The position numbers and the translations under genes were made by a program. A stretch of 64,000 bases of DNA, taken from NCBI GenBank assembly GCA_965224605.1, contig CBDCZP010000008.1:372001-436000 (forward strand). The letters run 5' to 3'. The DNA comes from HyVt-477 sp965224605. GTDB taxonomy: Bacteria > Pseudomonadota > Gammaproteobacteria > Thiotrichales > Thiotrichaceae. The notes under the pieces are model-generated. The model saw only the letters and a program-made list of their open reading frames with translations. It did not search any database and was not told the DNA's origin. Of this stretch, positions 50,214 through 58,604 are shown in pieces; position 1 is the stretch's first letter, and every line of letters starts with the position of its first letter.

Positions 50214-51749
50214 TCAGGTATATCTTTTTATCTCACCACTATCCACACGGGCAAAATAATCTTTCAACATTCTCTTTACCATAGGTGCAAAGAAATACAG
50301 CCCCAGAATATTCGGCACACATATCAAAAAGACCAGTGCATCAGAAATATCAAGGATCGGCCCCAGTGAGATCATCGACCCTAATGCGACGAAGACGCAG
50401 AATATAATCTTATAAATAATCTCACTAGATGCACTTTCACTAAACAGATACGTCCACCCTTTTAAGCCATAATAAGACCAAGAAATCATTGTAGAAAATG
50501 CAAATAAGACGGCTGCAAAAGCTAAAGGATACGGAAACCACGAGATTTCACGCTCAAAGGCTGCCGATGTCATGGCTACGCCAATCTTTTCACCCGCAAA
50601 ATTAGGATCAGCCACATGAGCAGTGCCAATGACTAATGCAGTGATGGTACAAATCACAATAGTATCGATGAAAGGCTCTAGTAACGATACAAGACCTTCA
50701 GTAACAGGCTCTTTCGTTTTGACTGCTGAGTGTGCAATTGAGGCAGAACCGATACCTGCCTCATTAGAAAATACTGCGCGTTGAAAACCAATAATCAATG
50801 CTCCGAGTGCGCCACCAGCAACACCTTCACCTGTAAACGCACCAACAAAGATATTCTCTATCGCCTGAGGAATGGCTGAAACATTCATAAAGATCACGAT
50901 AATCGCGAATAGACAATACAAAATCACCATAAATGGAACGACTTTTTCCGTTACTTTTACAATGGATTTAATACCGCCAATAATGACAGCAAAAACGACG
51001 ACAGCTTGGATCAGACCAATGAGCCAACCATAACCATCTAAAGCTCCACCAGACACATTATTAAGTTGTACATACGCCTGATTAGATTGGAACATATTGC
51101 CAATGCCTAAAGCACCAATAAAAATACCAATCGCATAGAACGCACCCACAAATTTTCCAAAGCCCGACATGCCACGTTCAGCAAAACCTTTTTTGAGGTA
51201 GTACATTGGACCACCCGATACGTGTCCATCAGCAAACTCATTTCTATAATGAACACCCAAAGTACACTCTACAAACTTGGTGGACATACCTAGAAAACCC
51301 GCCACAATTAACCAGAACGTGGCTCCAGCTCCACCGACAGTCACAGCAATGGCTACACCACCGATATTACCAATACCAACGGTACCCGATACCGCTGTTG
51401 CAAGTGCCTGAAAGTGAGAAACCTGACCATGACCTTTCATATTGGGATCAGTAAAATCCCCACGGACTAGATGAATCGCGTGTTTAAAGCCACGGATATT
51501 GATAAAGCCCATATAAAGCGTAAAGAACACCGCTCCCGCAACAAGCCATAAAACAACCACAGGAAGCTCTGCACCAAAAACGGGAATTTTGAAGAAAACT
51601 ATTTGCTTAATCAAATCTGCAAGCGGTGCTGTCACGGAATTAATCACATCGTCAATACCTGCATAGGTAGTTGAAATGGGAATTACCATGAAGCTTATGA
51701 GTATCAGTAGCCTTTTCATGTGGTTTACTTTCATATGCTTTCCCTTCAT
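50214..51749 (-). CDS. AGCS family alanine/glycine:cation symporter
   Basis: A 511-residue sodium:amino acid symporter with an N-terminal signal-like segment and about eleven membrane segments. Family signatures are SGTVGIGNIGGVAIAVTVGG, GGPMYYLKKGF and GFQRAVFSNEAGIGSASIAHS. The AGCS family takes up alanine or glycine with Na+ or H+. The decarboxylase gene lies 97 bases downstream, and the transporter may belong to the same transcript. Its substrate could be a sulfur amino acid, a possibility only. AAAGGAAG precedes the ATG. Confidence 0.92.
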   Translation of the reverse strand: MKGKHMKVNHMKRLLILISFMVIPISTTYAGIDDVINSVTAPLADLIKQIVFFKIPVFGAELPVVVLWLVAGAVFFTLYMGFINIRGFKHAIHLVRGDFTDPNMKGHGQVSHFQALATAVSGTVGIGNIGGVAIAVTVGGAGATFWLIVAGFLGMSTKFVECTLGVHYRNEFADGHVSGGPMYYLKKGFAERGMSGFGKFVGAFYAIGIFIGALGIGNMFQSNQAYVQLNNVSGGALDGYGWLIGLIQAVVVFAVIIGGIKSIVKVTEKVVPFMVILYCLFAIIVIFMNVSAIPQAIENIFVGAFTGEGVAGGALGALIIGFQRAVFSNEAGIGSASIAHSAVKTKEPVTEGLVSLLEPFIDTIVICTITALVIGTAHVADPNFAGEKIGVAMTSAAFEREISWFPYPLAFAAVLFAFSTMISWSYYGLKGWTYLFSESASSEIIYKIIFCVFVALGSMISLGPILDISDALVFLICVPNILGLYFFAPMVKRMLKDYFARVDSGEIKRYT

Positions 51750-52222
51750 ATAGCTTCCTTTGGTGTTTTGGTAAGTTTGCTTTGTATATCCAAGTAGGCA
51801 GGAATATACAAACTCCTCAATCGTAATGCAAAGATAAACCCTCAGACGCCAGAAGTCGATTGAGCTAAAGCATCACTATATGAATTATTTGAACCAGATA
51901 ACCGCAGAGCATGCACCACGCAGCAAAGCGGTACTCGACCAGCATCTTCATTGTTTTAGCCTGATGCGCTTTCCCCCAATCCACTAGCGACGCGCTCTGA
52001 TCCAGCTCTGTTCGTTTTTTAGCGATAGCAAAAGCTTCTTCCTTTTGCCCGTGTCAAAACCAAGCAACCCCAGGAGAAGCTCTAATAATAGGAGATGAGA
52101 TTCAGATAAGATGCATACATCAGCCCAATGTCCCCACTATGAGTTCATTGTATGGCCTCTATCTGGGTCAACAGGGGTTATCCTCAATACCTCTTCGGCT
52201 CTTTTAAGCTAGATTAGCCATT
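51750..52222. other. Intergenic region between symporter and HupE/UreJ-like gene
   Basis: These 473 bases hold no open reading frame. A segment near 51960-52010 (AGCCTGATGCGC, GCGACGCGCTC) recalls repeat fragments seen elsewhere in the window but is too weak to classify. The symporter promoter should lie near its 5' end. Confidence 0.55.
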
Positions 52223-53389
52223 TTATGTAGGTAACTGAAAACGGTCAATAGCCCAATACAATCCAGTGAAAGCAATAACTAGCGATGCGGGTATCACTAC
52301 CCAGCTACGATACCAAGGCTTGTTACGAAACCAGAGCGATAAGGTTAGAAAGGCAAACAGGATAACGGCAAGTTGCCCCAATTCGACACCGACGTTAAAG
52401 CTAATTAAAGCGGTCATAAAGGCATTATCTGGCATACCGAAGTCGCTTAGTACGCTGGCGAAACCCATGCCATGTAAAAGCCCGAAGGCAAATACCAGTA
52501 TTAATCGGCTAGCATGTAGTTTTTTGGCGAAGATGTTTTCAAAACCGGCATAGGCGATGGATAGAGCAATGAGTGGTTCTACTATAATGGATGGCAAGCT
52601 AACAATACCATTCATAGACAAGCCTAGTGTGATGGTATGCGCGACGGTGAACAAGGTGACTTGCCAAAGCAGTGGTCTTATTTGTGTACTAAACAAGAAA
52701 AGCGCAAGTATAAATAATATATGGTCTAGACCTTTAGGAATGATGTGCTCAAAGCCCAAAATAATATAACTGGTGATGACTTGATGAAGCGGCTTTTTAG
52801 CGACTATTTCGGTAAGTGAAAACAGTTCGCTTGGCGCATCTTTGCGGAGCCATTGCCATTCCGACCAGTGCCATTGCTGATTTTTCTTGTCGATTTGCCG
52901 TAAACGCACGGCATTATCACCAAAGGCTAGTGGGTAGTACCATTGAAGTGCTAGTGGGGTTGACAGCGTACTAAGTTCAATATTGCCAGTGAGATTAATG
53001 ATGCTGATACGGGGAACTTTAGTGTAACCTCGTTCAGGGATTTTGACCGATGTAATCTTCAGGGAAATATGTTCTCCTGCTTGATTTGTTAAGGCGATTT
53101 GTTGCAGAAACTTTTCTTTGAATGCTTTAAAAGGAACGGCTAATTCTTCGCTTTTTAAGCCCCGTAATGCATCGTATTCATCCGCATTCGGCGCATCTTT
53201 GGTATTTTTGTATTGACCATTAATGCCCGTTAATAACGCTTCGATACTGGCGCGGATCTCTATATTGATTTCGCCGGTTGTTTCTACGTTGATTTCTATT
53301 AATGCGGGCTTTACAACATCAGCAGATACTGACGCTGTCTGTGTAATAAACAGGCTGAATAGTGATAGCAACAATAAGGAACGAGACAT
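52223..53389 (-). CDS. HupE/UreJ-like membrane protein with N-terminal exported domain
   Basis: A 388-residue protein. A signal peptide (LLLLSLFSLFITQTASVSA) leads to an exported domain of about 190 residues, then a HupE/UreJ type core with about six membrane segments. The family motif appears in HIIPKGLDHILFILALFLF, FTVAHTITLGLSMNGI, and GLLHGMGFASVLSDFG. Such cores are thought to carry Ni or Co ions, and the first His-bearing segments fit. No hydrogenase or urease gene is near. The function is inferred from the core family only. Confidence 0.78.
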   Translation of the reverse strand: MSRSLLLLSLFSLFITQTASVSADVVKPALIEINVETTGEINIEIRASIEALLTGINGQYKNTKDAPNADEYDALRGLKSEELAVPFKAFKEKFLQQIALTNQAGEHISLKITSVKIPERGYTKVPRISIINLTGNIELSTLSTPLALQWYYPLAFGDNAVRLRQIDKKNQQWHWSEWQWLRKDAPSELFSLTEIVAKKPLHQVITSYIILGFEHIIPKGLDHILFILALFLFSTQIRPLLWQVTLFTVAHTITLGLSMNGIVSLPSIIVEPLIALSIAYAGFENIFAKKLHASRLILVFAFGLLHGMGFASVLSDFGMPDNAFMTALISFNVGVELGQLAVILFAFLTLSLWFRNKPWYRSWVVIPASLVIAFTGLYWAIDRFQLPT

Positions 53390-53482
53390 AAAATATATTT
53401 TAGGGCTACAATTGAAAAGCTAACGATCTGTGTATAAGGTGACAGATCAATAAAACGAGAGAGTTTAACAGGAGAAATAAAA

Positions 53483-55423
53483 ATGCCAACCATACCCACC
53501 ATGGACAAACGTACCTTTTTAAAATTAGTAGCGATGGGAGCAGCAGGAACGGCAACAGGAGCACTGCCGTTCTTGATGCAAAATGCCCTTGCCTCTGAAG
53601 CAGCGAAATCAGGCGAAATGCCAAAAGATTATTACAACATGCCGAAAAAAGGTCAGGCTCGTATTTTGCATACGACTGATTTACACGGTCAGTTATTGCC
53701 TGTTTACTTTCGTGAGCCTAATGTGAATCTGGGTGTTGGTCCTGCACTGGGTCGTCCTCCTCATATTGTGGGTAAAAAGCTATTAGAGAAAATGGATTTA
53801 CAGCCGGATGGCCCTGAGGCTTATGCTTATACCTATCTGGATTTCTTTGAAGCTGCCAAAAAGTACGGTAAGACGGGTGGCTATTCTCATATAAAAACCT
53901 TGTTGGATATGTTGCGTAAAGATGCCGGTGGTATTGACAATACGATAACCATTGATGGTGGAGATTTATGGCAGGGGTCAGGTACTTCTCTGTGGACGCG
54001 CGGTGTAGATATGGTTGAAGCTTCGAATATCCTCGGTGTTAATGTGATGGTTGGACATTGGGAATTTACTTACCCTGAGCAAGAAGTACTAAGCAACATC
54101 TCCCTATTTAAAGGCGACTTTATTGGTCAAAATGTGCGCGTTAAAGATGATGCACTCATGAGTGATGAATACGCGGAAATGGTTGAAAAAAATGAGGGGC
54201 GTGGTCTCTATGATGAAGATGAGGGTTATGCCTTCCAGCCTTACGTGATGAAGAAAATGGGTGGCAAGCGCATTGCTGTTGTCGGTCAAGCCTTCCCTCG
54301 TACGGCTAATGCAAACCCTCAAGAGTTTTTCCCTGACTGGTCATTTGGTCTACGTGAAGGTGATATGGCTGACTTGGTTAAGAAAATTCGTACTGAAGAA
54401 AAGCCTGATGCGGTTATTATGCTATCGCACAATGGTATGGATGTAGATATCAAGATGGGAGAAAACATTCCGGGTATCGACGCGGTATTTGGTGGTCATA
54501 CGCATGATGGTATGCCACAACCTATTGAGGTTAAGAATAAAGACGGTGGCCGTTGTCTTGTGACCAACGCCGGTTCAAATGGTAAGTTTGTTGGCGTAAT
54601 GGATATTGATGTAAAAGGTGAAGGGAAAATTGATATGCATTACAAGATGCTGCCTGTTATCACCAATTGGTTGCCGGCTGACAAAGAGATGGAAGCTTAC
54701 ATTTCACAAATGCGCGGCAAGAAATACGATGACAAGATCAATGAAGCACGTCATGAAAAGCTTAAATTCAACACCTCTCGTATCGGTAAATCTTATGATG
54801 AAATCCTCACTGAGAAACTAGCTAAAGCCGACCGCACGTTGTACCGTCGCGGTAACTTTATGGGAACATGGGATCAGGTTTTATGTAATGCATTACGTGA
54901 TGAGTATAAAGCTGATGTGGCGATGTCTGCGGGTGTGCGCTGGGGAACCTCTACACTTGAAGGTGACTGGATCACGATGGAAGATGTTATGACGCAGTGT
55001 TCCATGACTTATGCAGAAACTTACGTTTCAGAAATGAAGGGTAAGGACTTGCTGACTACGCTTGAAGAAGTGGCTGATAACTTGTTTGACCCTGATCCAT
55101 ACTTGCAATCAGGTGGTGATATGGTGCGTGTTGGCGGTCTTGATTATACGATTGACCCTACCAAGAAATTATATTCACGTATCTCAGATGCACGCTTGGA
55201 CAATGGCGATAAAATTGAAGCTGATAAAACCTATAAGGTTGCAGGTTGGGCTACGGTTAACCGTACTCCTGATGGTAAATTGATGTGGGATGTAGTACGC
55301 GAACATATCCTTAAAGCTAAAGGCAAGGATGATGTACTTAAGCTTCCTAAGATCAATCACCCTAAGATTGTGGGTATGAATGATAACCCCGGCATGGCTG
55401 ATTATGAAGGTGAGACGGGTTAG
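53483..55423 (+). CDS. soxB: Thiosulfohydrolase SoxB
   Basis: A 646-residue SoxB, the dinuclear Mn enzyme that releases sulfate from SoxYZ-bound sulfur intermediates in the periplasm. The N-terminus MDKRTFLKLVAMGAAGT resembles a Tat signal, but the twin arginine is Lys-Arg (KR). Metal and active-site motifs are visible: LHTTDLHGQ, IDGGDLWQGSGTSLWTRG, MVGHWEFTYPE and FGGHTHDG. The C-terminal half is the 5'-nucleotidase-like domain. AGGAG precedes ATG 53483. soxX and soxA lie 5 kb away and soxYZ is not in the window. A terminator follows at 55456-55484. Confidence 0.95.
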   Translation: MPTIPTMDKRTFLKLVAMGAAGTATGALPFLMQNALASEAAKSGEMPKDYYNMPKKGQARILHTTDLHGQLLPVYFREPNVNLGVGPALGRPPHIVGKKLLEKMDLQPDGPEAYAYTYLDFFEAAKKYGKTGGYSHIKTLLDMLRKDAGGIDNTITIDGGDLWQGSGTSLWTRGVDMVEASNILGVNVMVGHWEFTYPEQEVLSNISLFKGDFIGQNVRVKDDALMSDEYAEMVEKNEGRGLYDEDEGYAFQPYVMKKMGGKRIAVVGQAFPRTANANPQEFFPDWSFGLREGDMADLVKKIRTEEKPDAVIMLSHNGMDVDIKMGENIPGIDAVFGGHTHDGMPQPIEVKNKDGGRCLVTNAGSNGKFVGVMDIDVKGEGKIDMHYKMLPVITNWLPADKEMEAYISQMRGKKYDDKINEARHEKLKFNTSRIGKSYDEILTEKLAKADRTLYRRGNFMGTWDQVLCNALRDEYKADVAMSAGVRWGTSTLEGDWITMEDVMTQCSMTYAETYVSEMKGKDLLTTLEEVADNLFDPDPYLQSGGDMVRVGGLDYTIDPTKKLYSRISDARLDNGDKIEADKTYKVAGWATVNRTPDGKLMWDVVREHILKAKGKDDVLKLPKINHPKIVGMNDNPGMADYEGETG

Positions 55424-55455
55424 TCTGACTTTAGTACCTTCAAATAGCACCTTAT

Positions 55456-55484
55456 AAAAAAGCCCTGAATTTCAGGGCTTTTTT
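55456..55484 (+). terminator. Rho-independent terminator after soxB
   Basis: AAAAAAGCCCTGA and TCAGGGCTTTTTT form a stem with a 3- to 4-base loop and a T run, 33 bases after the soxB stop. Confidence 0.92.
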
Positions 55485-55516
55485 ATGTGCATACCTTTTG
55501 TGTTAGCACTCTATGG

Positions 55517-55743
55517 AGGGTGTTGTAAAAGCTATGATTTGTAGGTTGGATAACGACTGCATGGACAGATATATTGCTCCTGCAATATCTGCATTCACCA
55601 CATCCATGTGGATTATGCAGAAGGTAGGGCGACGCAGGAAGCTAAAGCCGAGGAACGCCATCCGACAAGTTGCTGAATTAACAGTTCTTTGTCGTATGGC
55701 GCTATCGCTTATTACGACCTACTTTCTACTTTTGCGACACCCT
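55517..55743. mobile_element. Miniature element with AGGGTGT ends and a 7-base target duplication
   Basis: AGGGTGTTGTAAAAG (55517-55531) and its partner CTTTTGCGACACCCT (55729-55743) are inverted ends. The flanks TCTATGG (55510-55516 and 55744-55750) are a direct 7-base target duplication. The inner 180 bases hold the palindrome GTAGGTTGGATAACG...CGACCTAC and the shared segment ATGCAGAAGGTAGGGC. There is no transposase. A second member, with the same ends and the same 7-base duplication size, is at 56369-56448. Confidence 0.85.
55541..55722. repeat. Diverged copy of the GTAGGTCGGATAAG palindrome
   Basis: GTAGGTTGGATAACG at the left and CGCTATCGCTTATTACGACCTAC at the right recall the perfect palindrome at 39314-39400. 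Between them 100 bases related to the element at 18465-18651 have been added. It lies inside the miniature element at 55517-55743. Confidence 0.65.
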
Positions 55744-55862
55744 TCTATGGACAGAAGGTTGTTACACTTTGTTACGTTTCGTTACTCTGGCGAGATTCTT
55801 GTTACACCTATTCTCCTTATGATGGACTCGCAACAATTCGTCAATAATACAGGAGACACATT

Positions 55863-56336
55863 ATGAAAAAGAGTAGTAAAATATTAATCAACACGGTACT
55901 GAGCTTAAGTATCATCACCTTCGGAGGCATGCTGGCTTATGCAAGTTCTGGCGGTTTTGGGATGGGTCATTTTAATCCTGAGAAACGTAGTGAAATGATG
56001 GTTCAGCGGATGACCAGTAAACTAGACTTAAACGAAGCTCAAGTTGAGAGCCTAAAAGCGGTACAACAGAAAATTGCTGAGCGTCGTAAACAAATTAAGA
56101 AAAAAGGTGGTAATGATTTCTTGATGTTACTAGACGCACCCGAACTAGATCAAACACAAGCCTTAGCCTTGCTAGAGGAGCGTAGTCAACTAAGACAACA
56201 ACACGCGCCTGAAATGATTGCGGCAATCGCTGAATTCACTAATAGCTTGAGTGATGAACAACGTACTACATTAAAACAAACCCTTAAAAACTTTCCAAAA
56301 CGAGGTGGTTTTGGAAAGCACTTCCAGCATCAATAG
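55863..56336 (+). CDS. Periplasmic Spy/CpxP-family protein
   Basis: A 157-residue exported protein. A signal peptide (INTVLSLSIITFGGMLAYA) leads to a mostly helical domain with two LTxxQ-like motifs: KLDLNEAQVESL and SLSDEQRTTLKQTL. Spy and CpxP of E. coli use this cradle fold as envelope chaperone and kinase inhibitor. The response regulator and histidine kinase just downstream make a regulatory role similar to CpxP likely. AGGAG precedes the ATG. Confidence 0.82.
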   Translation: MKKSSKILINTVLSLSIITFGGMLAYASSGGFGMGHFNPEKRSEMMVQRMTSKLDLNEAQVESLKAVQQKIAERRKQIKKKGGNDFLMLLDAPELDQTQALALLEERSQLRQQHAPEMIAAIAEFTNSLSDEQRTTLKQTLKNFPKRGGFGKHFQHQ

Positions 56337-56368
56337 CGGTATCAGCAACAGTCCTCTCTCCCTGCTAG

Positions 56369-56448
56369 AGGGTGTTTGTAAAAGGTGCGCGCTTAGTTCC
56401 CTCCTTTAGCAAGGGGAGGGAGCTAAAAATGACCTTTTGCGACACCCT
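56369..56448. mobile_element. Small miniature element splitting a hairpin, 7-base duplication
   Basis: AGGGTGTTTGTAAAAGGT (56369) and ACCTTTTGCGACACCCT (ending 56448) are the inverted ends. CTGCTAG occurs on both sides (56362-56368, 56449-56455) as a direct target duplication. Removal restores CTCTCCCTGCTAGGCGGAGGGAG, a hairpin of the type seen at 38940-38967. The interior 40 bases hold TTCCCTCCTTTAGCAAGGGGAGGG, another hairpin of the same type. Confidence 0.85.
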
Positions 56449-56494
56449 CTGCTAGGCGGAGGGAGGTTTTTGTTTTCTGGATGGTAACTAATCT

Positions 56495-57184
56495 ATGCAC
56501 ACTATTTTACTCATTGACGATGATGAACGCTTAGCTTCACTCTTAACGGAGTATTTCTTGCGTTATGATCTGGAGCTACACAGTGAACTTCATCCCAAAG
56601 CAGGTTTGAAACGCCTTACTGATCACAATAAAGATAGTTTTGATCTGGTCATTTTAGACATCATGTTACCGGACATGGATGGGTTTGAAGTCTGCCGAAC
56701 CATCCGTAAAGAAAGCAATATCCCCATTCTAATGCTGACCGCTCGCGGCGATGTCACTGATCGAATTGTAGGCTTAGAATTGGGAGCCGATGATTATTTG
56801 GCAAAGCCCTTCGAGTCACGAGAATTAGTTGCCCGCATCCATAATATATTAAAGAGAACGCTTTCAGAACCAGCTAGCTCGTCATCAGAAATAGTGCAAT
56901 TTAGCGACTTGCTAATAGACAAATCGAAACGCCAAGCTTCTATTAAACAACAACCTATAGACTTAACTAGCAAGGAATATGCCTTGTTAGTGTTATTCGC
57001 TGACTCGCCAGATAAAAGCTTTACCCGTGATGAAATTATGAATGAACTCAGTGGCATCGATGCAGAATTATTCTCCCGTTCAATTGATATACTGGTGAGC
57101 CGTTTACGTCACAAACTAGAGCCACTGAATTGTATTCAAACGGTTCGCGGTACGGGCTATCGTTTCATTGCAGGGAGCTCTTAA
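56495..57184 (+). CDS. OmpR-family response regulator (CpxR-like)
   Basis: A 229-residue response regulator. The receiver domain has the acidic pair DDDERLASLL, the phosphoacceptor Asp in LVILDIMLPDMDG, the Thr in MLTARG and the Lys in AKPFE. The winged-helix DNA-binding domain has SKEYALLVLFADSPDKSFTRDEI and SRLRHKLEP, with the ending IQTVRGTGYRF. The Spy-like gene before it and the kinase after it resemble the Cpx arrangement. The name CpxR is not assigned as identity is not tested. Confidence 0.92.
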   Translation: MHTILLIDDDERLASLLTEYFLRYDLELHSELHPKAGLKRLTDHNKDSFDLVILDIMLPDMDGFEVCRTIRKESNIPILMLTARGDVTDRIVGLELGADDYLAKPFESRELVARIHNILKRTLSEPASSSSEIVQFSDLLIDKSKRQASIKQQPIDLTSKEYALLVLFADSPDKSFTRDEIMNELSGIDAELFSRSIDILVSRLRHKLEPLNCIQTVRGTGYRFIAGSS

Positions 57185-57185
57185 C

Positions 57186-58511
57186 ATGCCAAACATGCCA
57201 GCACCCCTAAAACTCAGGTACTCTTTATCACTAAAACTTATTCTGCTGTTTATTATTACAGGCATAATCATTCTAATTGCCTTTAGAGCTTTCGTTGGGG
57301 CTTCTTTCAAACAACATTTTGAAAACAACATACAACCGCACTTCCAACAATATCTACGTCATCTACATCAGGAAATAGGTTATCCACCGAACCTTAAACG
57401 GGCTGAAGAGCTAAGTGAAACAATGCTAGTCGATATAATCATTGATGGCCCAGATACTCATTGGTCATCCAGTGGAGAATTTCCTGTCGTTAGCGACATA
57501 CATTTGAAAGCCCCAAAAAATATCAAGGATAGCTCTTTTCAACGAGGCTTTTACCAACGTCAATTTGTTATCCGAATCCAAAATAAAGAGTATTCAATGC
57601 TGTTCATAACACGCGGTAGTATTGGTCATGTCGACAGGAGCAAAGCATTACTCATGGGTCTCGGCATTATTTTGGGACTGCTCATTTTGCTTTATTTAGC
57701 TATCCGCCATTTATTTCATCCCATTAAAATCATTCAAGCGGATGTGAAACGTATTGGAAGTGGAGAACTTTCCCACCGAATTGCACTATCTGATCGCAAC
57801 GAACTGGGAGAACTTGCTGGCACTATTAACCAAATGGCGGATGATATTGAACAGATACTGGAAGCTAAACACCAGCTGTTACTGGCTATTAGCCATGAAT
57901 TACGATCACCCATTACACGTGCCAAGGTTGCCTTGTCATTGATGGGGGATAATGGCCAAAAAGATGAACTTGGACAGAATTTACAAGAGATGGAAGACCT
58001 CATTCATGAGTTACTCGAAGCTGAACGGCTTAAAAACAAGCACAGTGCATTAAATCTATCCGAATGCTCTCTCAATAAACTGGTGCAAACAGTTATAACG
58101 AGCTATTACCCAACAGCAGACGTAACATTACAATTAACATCCGATTTACCGCTATTATTAGATGAAGCAAGAATACGCTTTACTATAAAAAACCTATTGG
58201 GTAATGCCTTAAAATCACAACAAGCTGACAGCGATCCTATTGTTATCAGTAGTAATCATGATGGCGAAAATATTGAGCTTACGATTGTGGATCACGGTGC
58301 TGGAATTGCTACCGAGCATATAGCTCATCTCACTGAACCTTTTTACCGTGCAGATCCATCACGGCAGCGTAAAACAGGCGGCTATGGGCTGGGCTTATAT
58401 CTAGTTAAGTTAATTATGGAGGCGCATGGTGGAAACCTTGATATTCAAAGCAAACTAAATCACGGAACAACTGCAACCCTTTCTTTTCCCTTTGCTATAC
58501 AGACAAAATGA
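57186..58511 (+). CDS. Sensor histidine kinase (CpxA-like)
   Basis: A 441-residue membrane kinase. I chose the ATG at 57186, which follows the regulator stop by one base and is preceded by AGGGAG; a TTG start 18 bases earlier is less likely. Two membrane segments (LKLILLFIITGIIILIAFRA and LLMGLGIILGLLILLYLAIR) flank a periplasmic domain of about 110 residues. HAMP, dimerisation H (AISHELRSPITRAKVALSLM), N box and G boxes (DHGAGI, GGYGLGLYLVK) follow. It should phosphorylate the adjacent regulator. Confidence 0.93.
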   Translation: MPNMPAPLKLRYSLSLKLILLFIITGIIILIAFRAFVGASFKQHFENNIQPHFQQYLRHLHQEIGYPPNLKRAEELSETMLVDIIIDGPDTHWSSSGEFPVVSDIHLKAPKNIKDSSFQRGFYQRQFVIRIQNKEYSMLFITRGSIGHVDRSKALLMGLGIILGLLILLYLAIRHLFHPIKIIQADVKRIGSGELSHRIALSDRNELGELAGTINQMADDIEQILEAKHQLLLAISHELRSPITRAKVALSLMGDNGQKDELGQNLQEMEDLIHELLEAERLKNKHSALNLSECSLNKLVQTVITSYYPTADVTLQLTSDLPLLLDEARIRFTIKNLLGNALKSQQADSDPIVISSNHDGENIELTIVDHGAGIATEHIAHLTEPFYRADPSRQRKTGGYGLGLYLVKLIMEAHGGNLDIQSKLNHGTTATLSFPFAIQTK

Positions 58512-58604
58512 CTCACAACAGAGAAGAAGCATGTCCAGATATGAACTTTCAACGTATTATAACTGTCATCAGTCTATTGATTATTTATTCACAGGAGGCT
58601 TGAG

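Larger units (their letters stand above)
55424..55862. other. Intergenic region between soxB and the Spy-like gene
   Basis: Contents are the soxB terminator (55456-55484), a 227-base miniature element (55517-55743) that contains a diverged palindromic repeat (55541-55722), and the promoter region of the Spy-like gene. Confidence 0.8.

Noticed and set aside
55513..55866. Plus-strand frame of 117 codons after soxB
   Set aside because: It runs through a miniature element and palindromic repeats and has no family pattern.
57168..57185. TTG start for the histidine kinase
   Set aside because: It overlaps the regulator gene, and the ATG at 57186 has a better ribosome-binding site.
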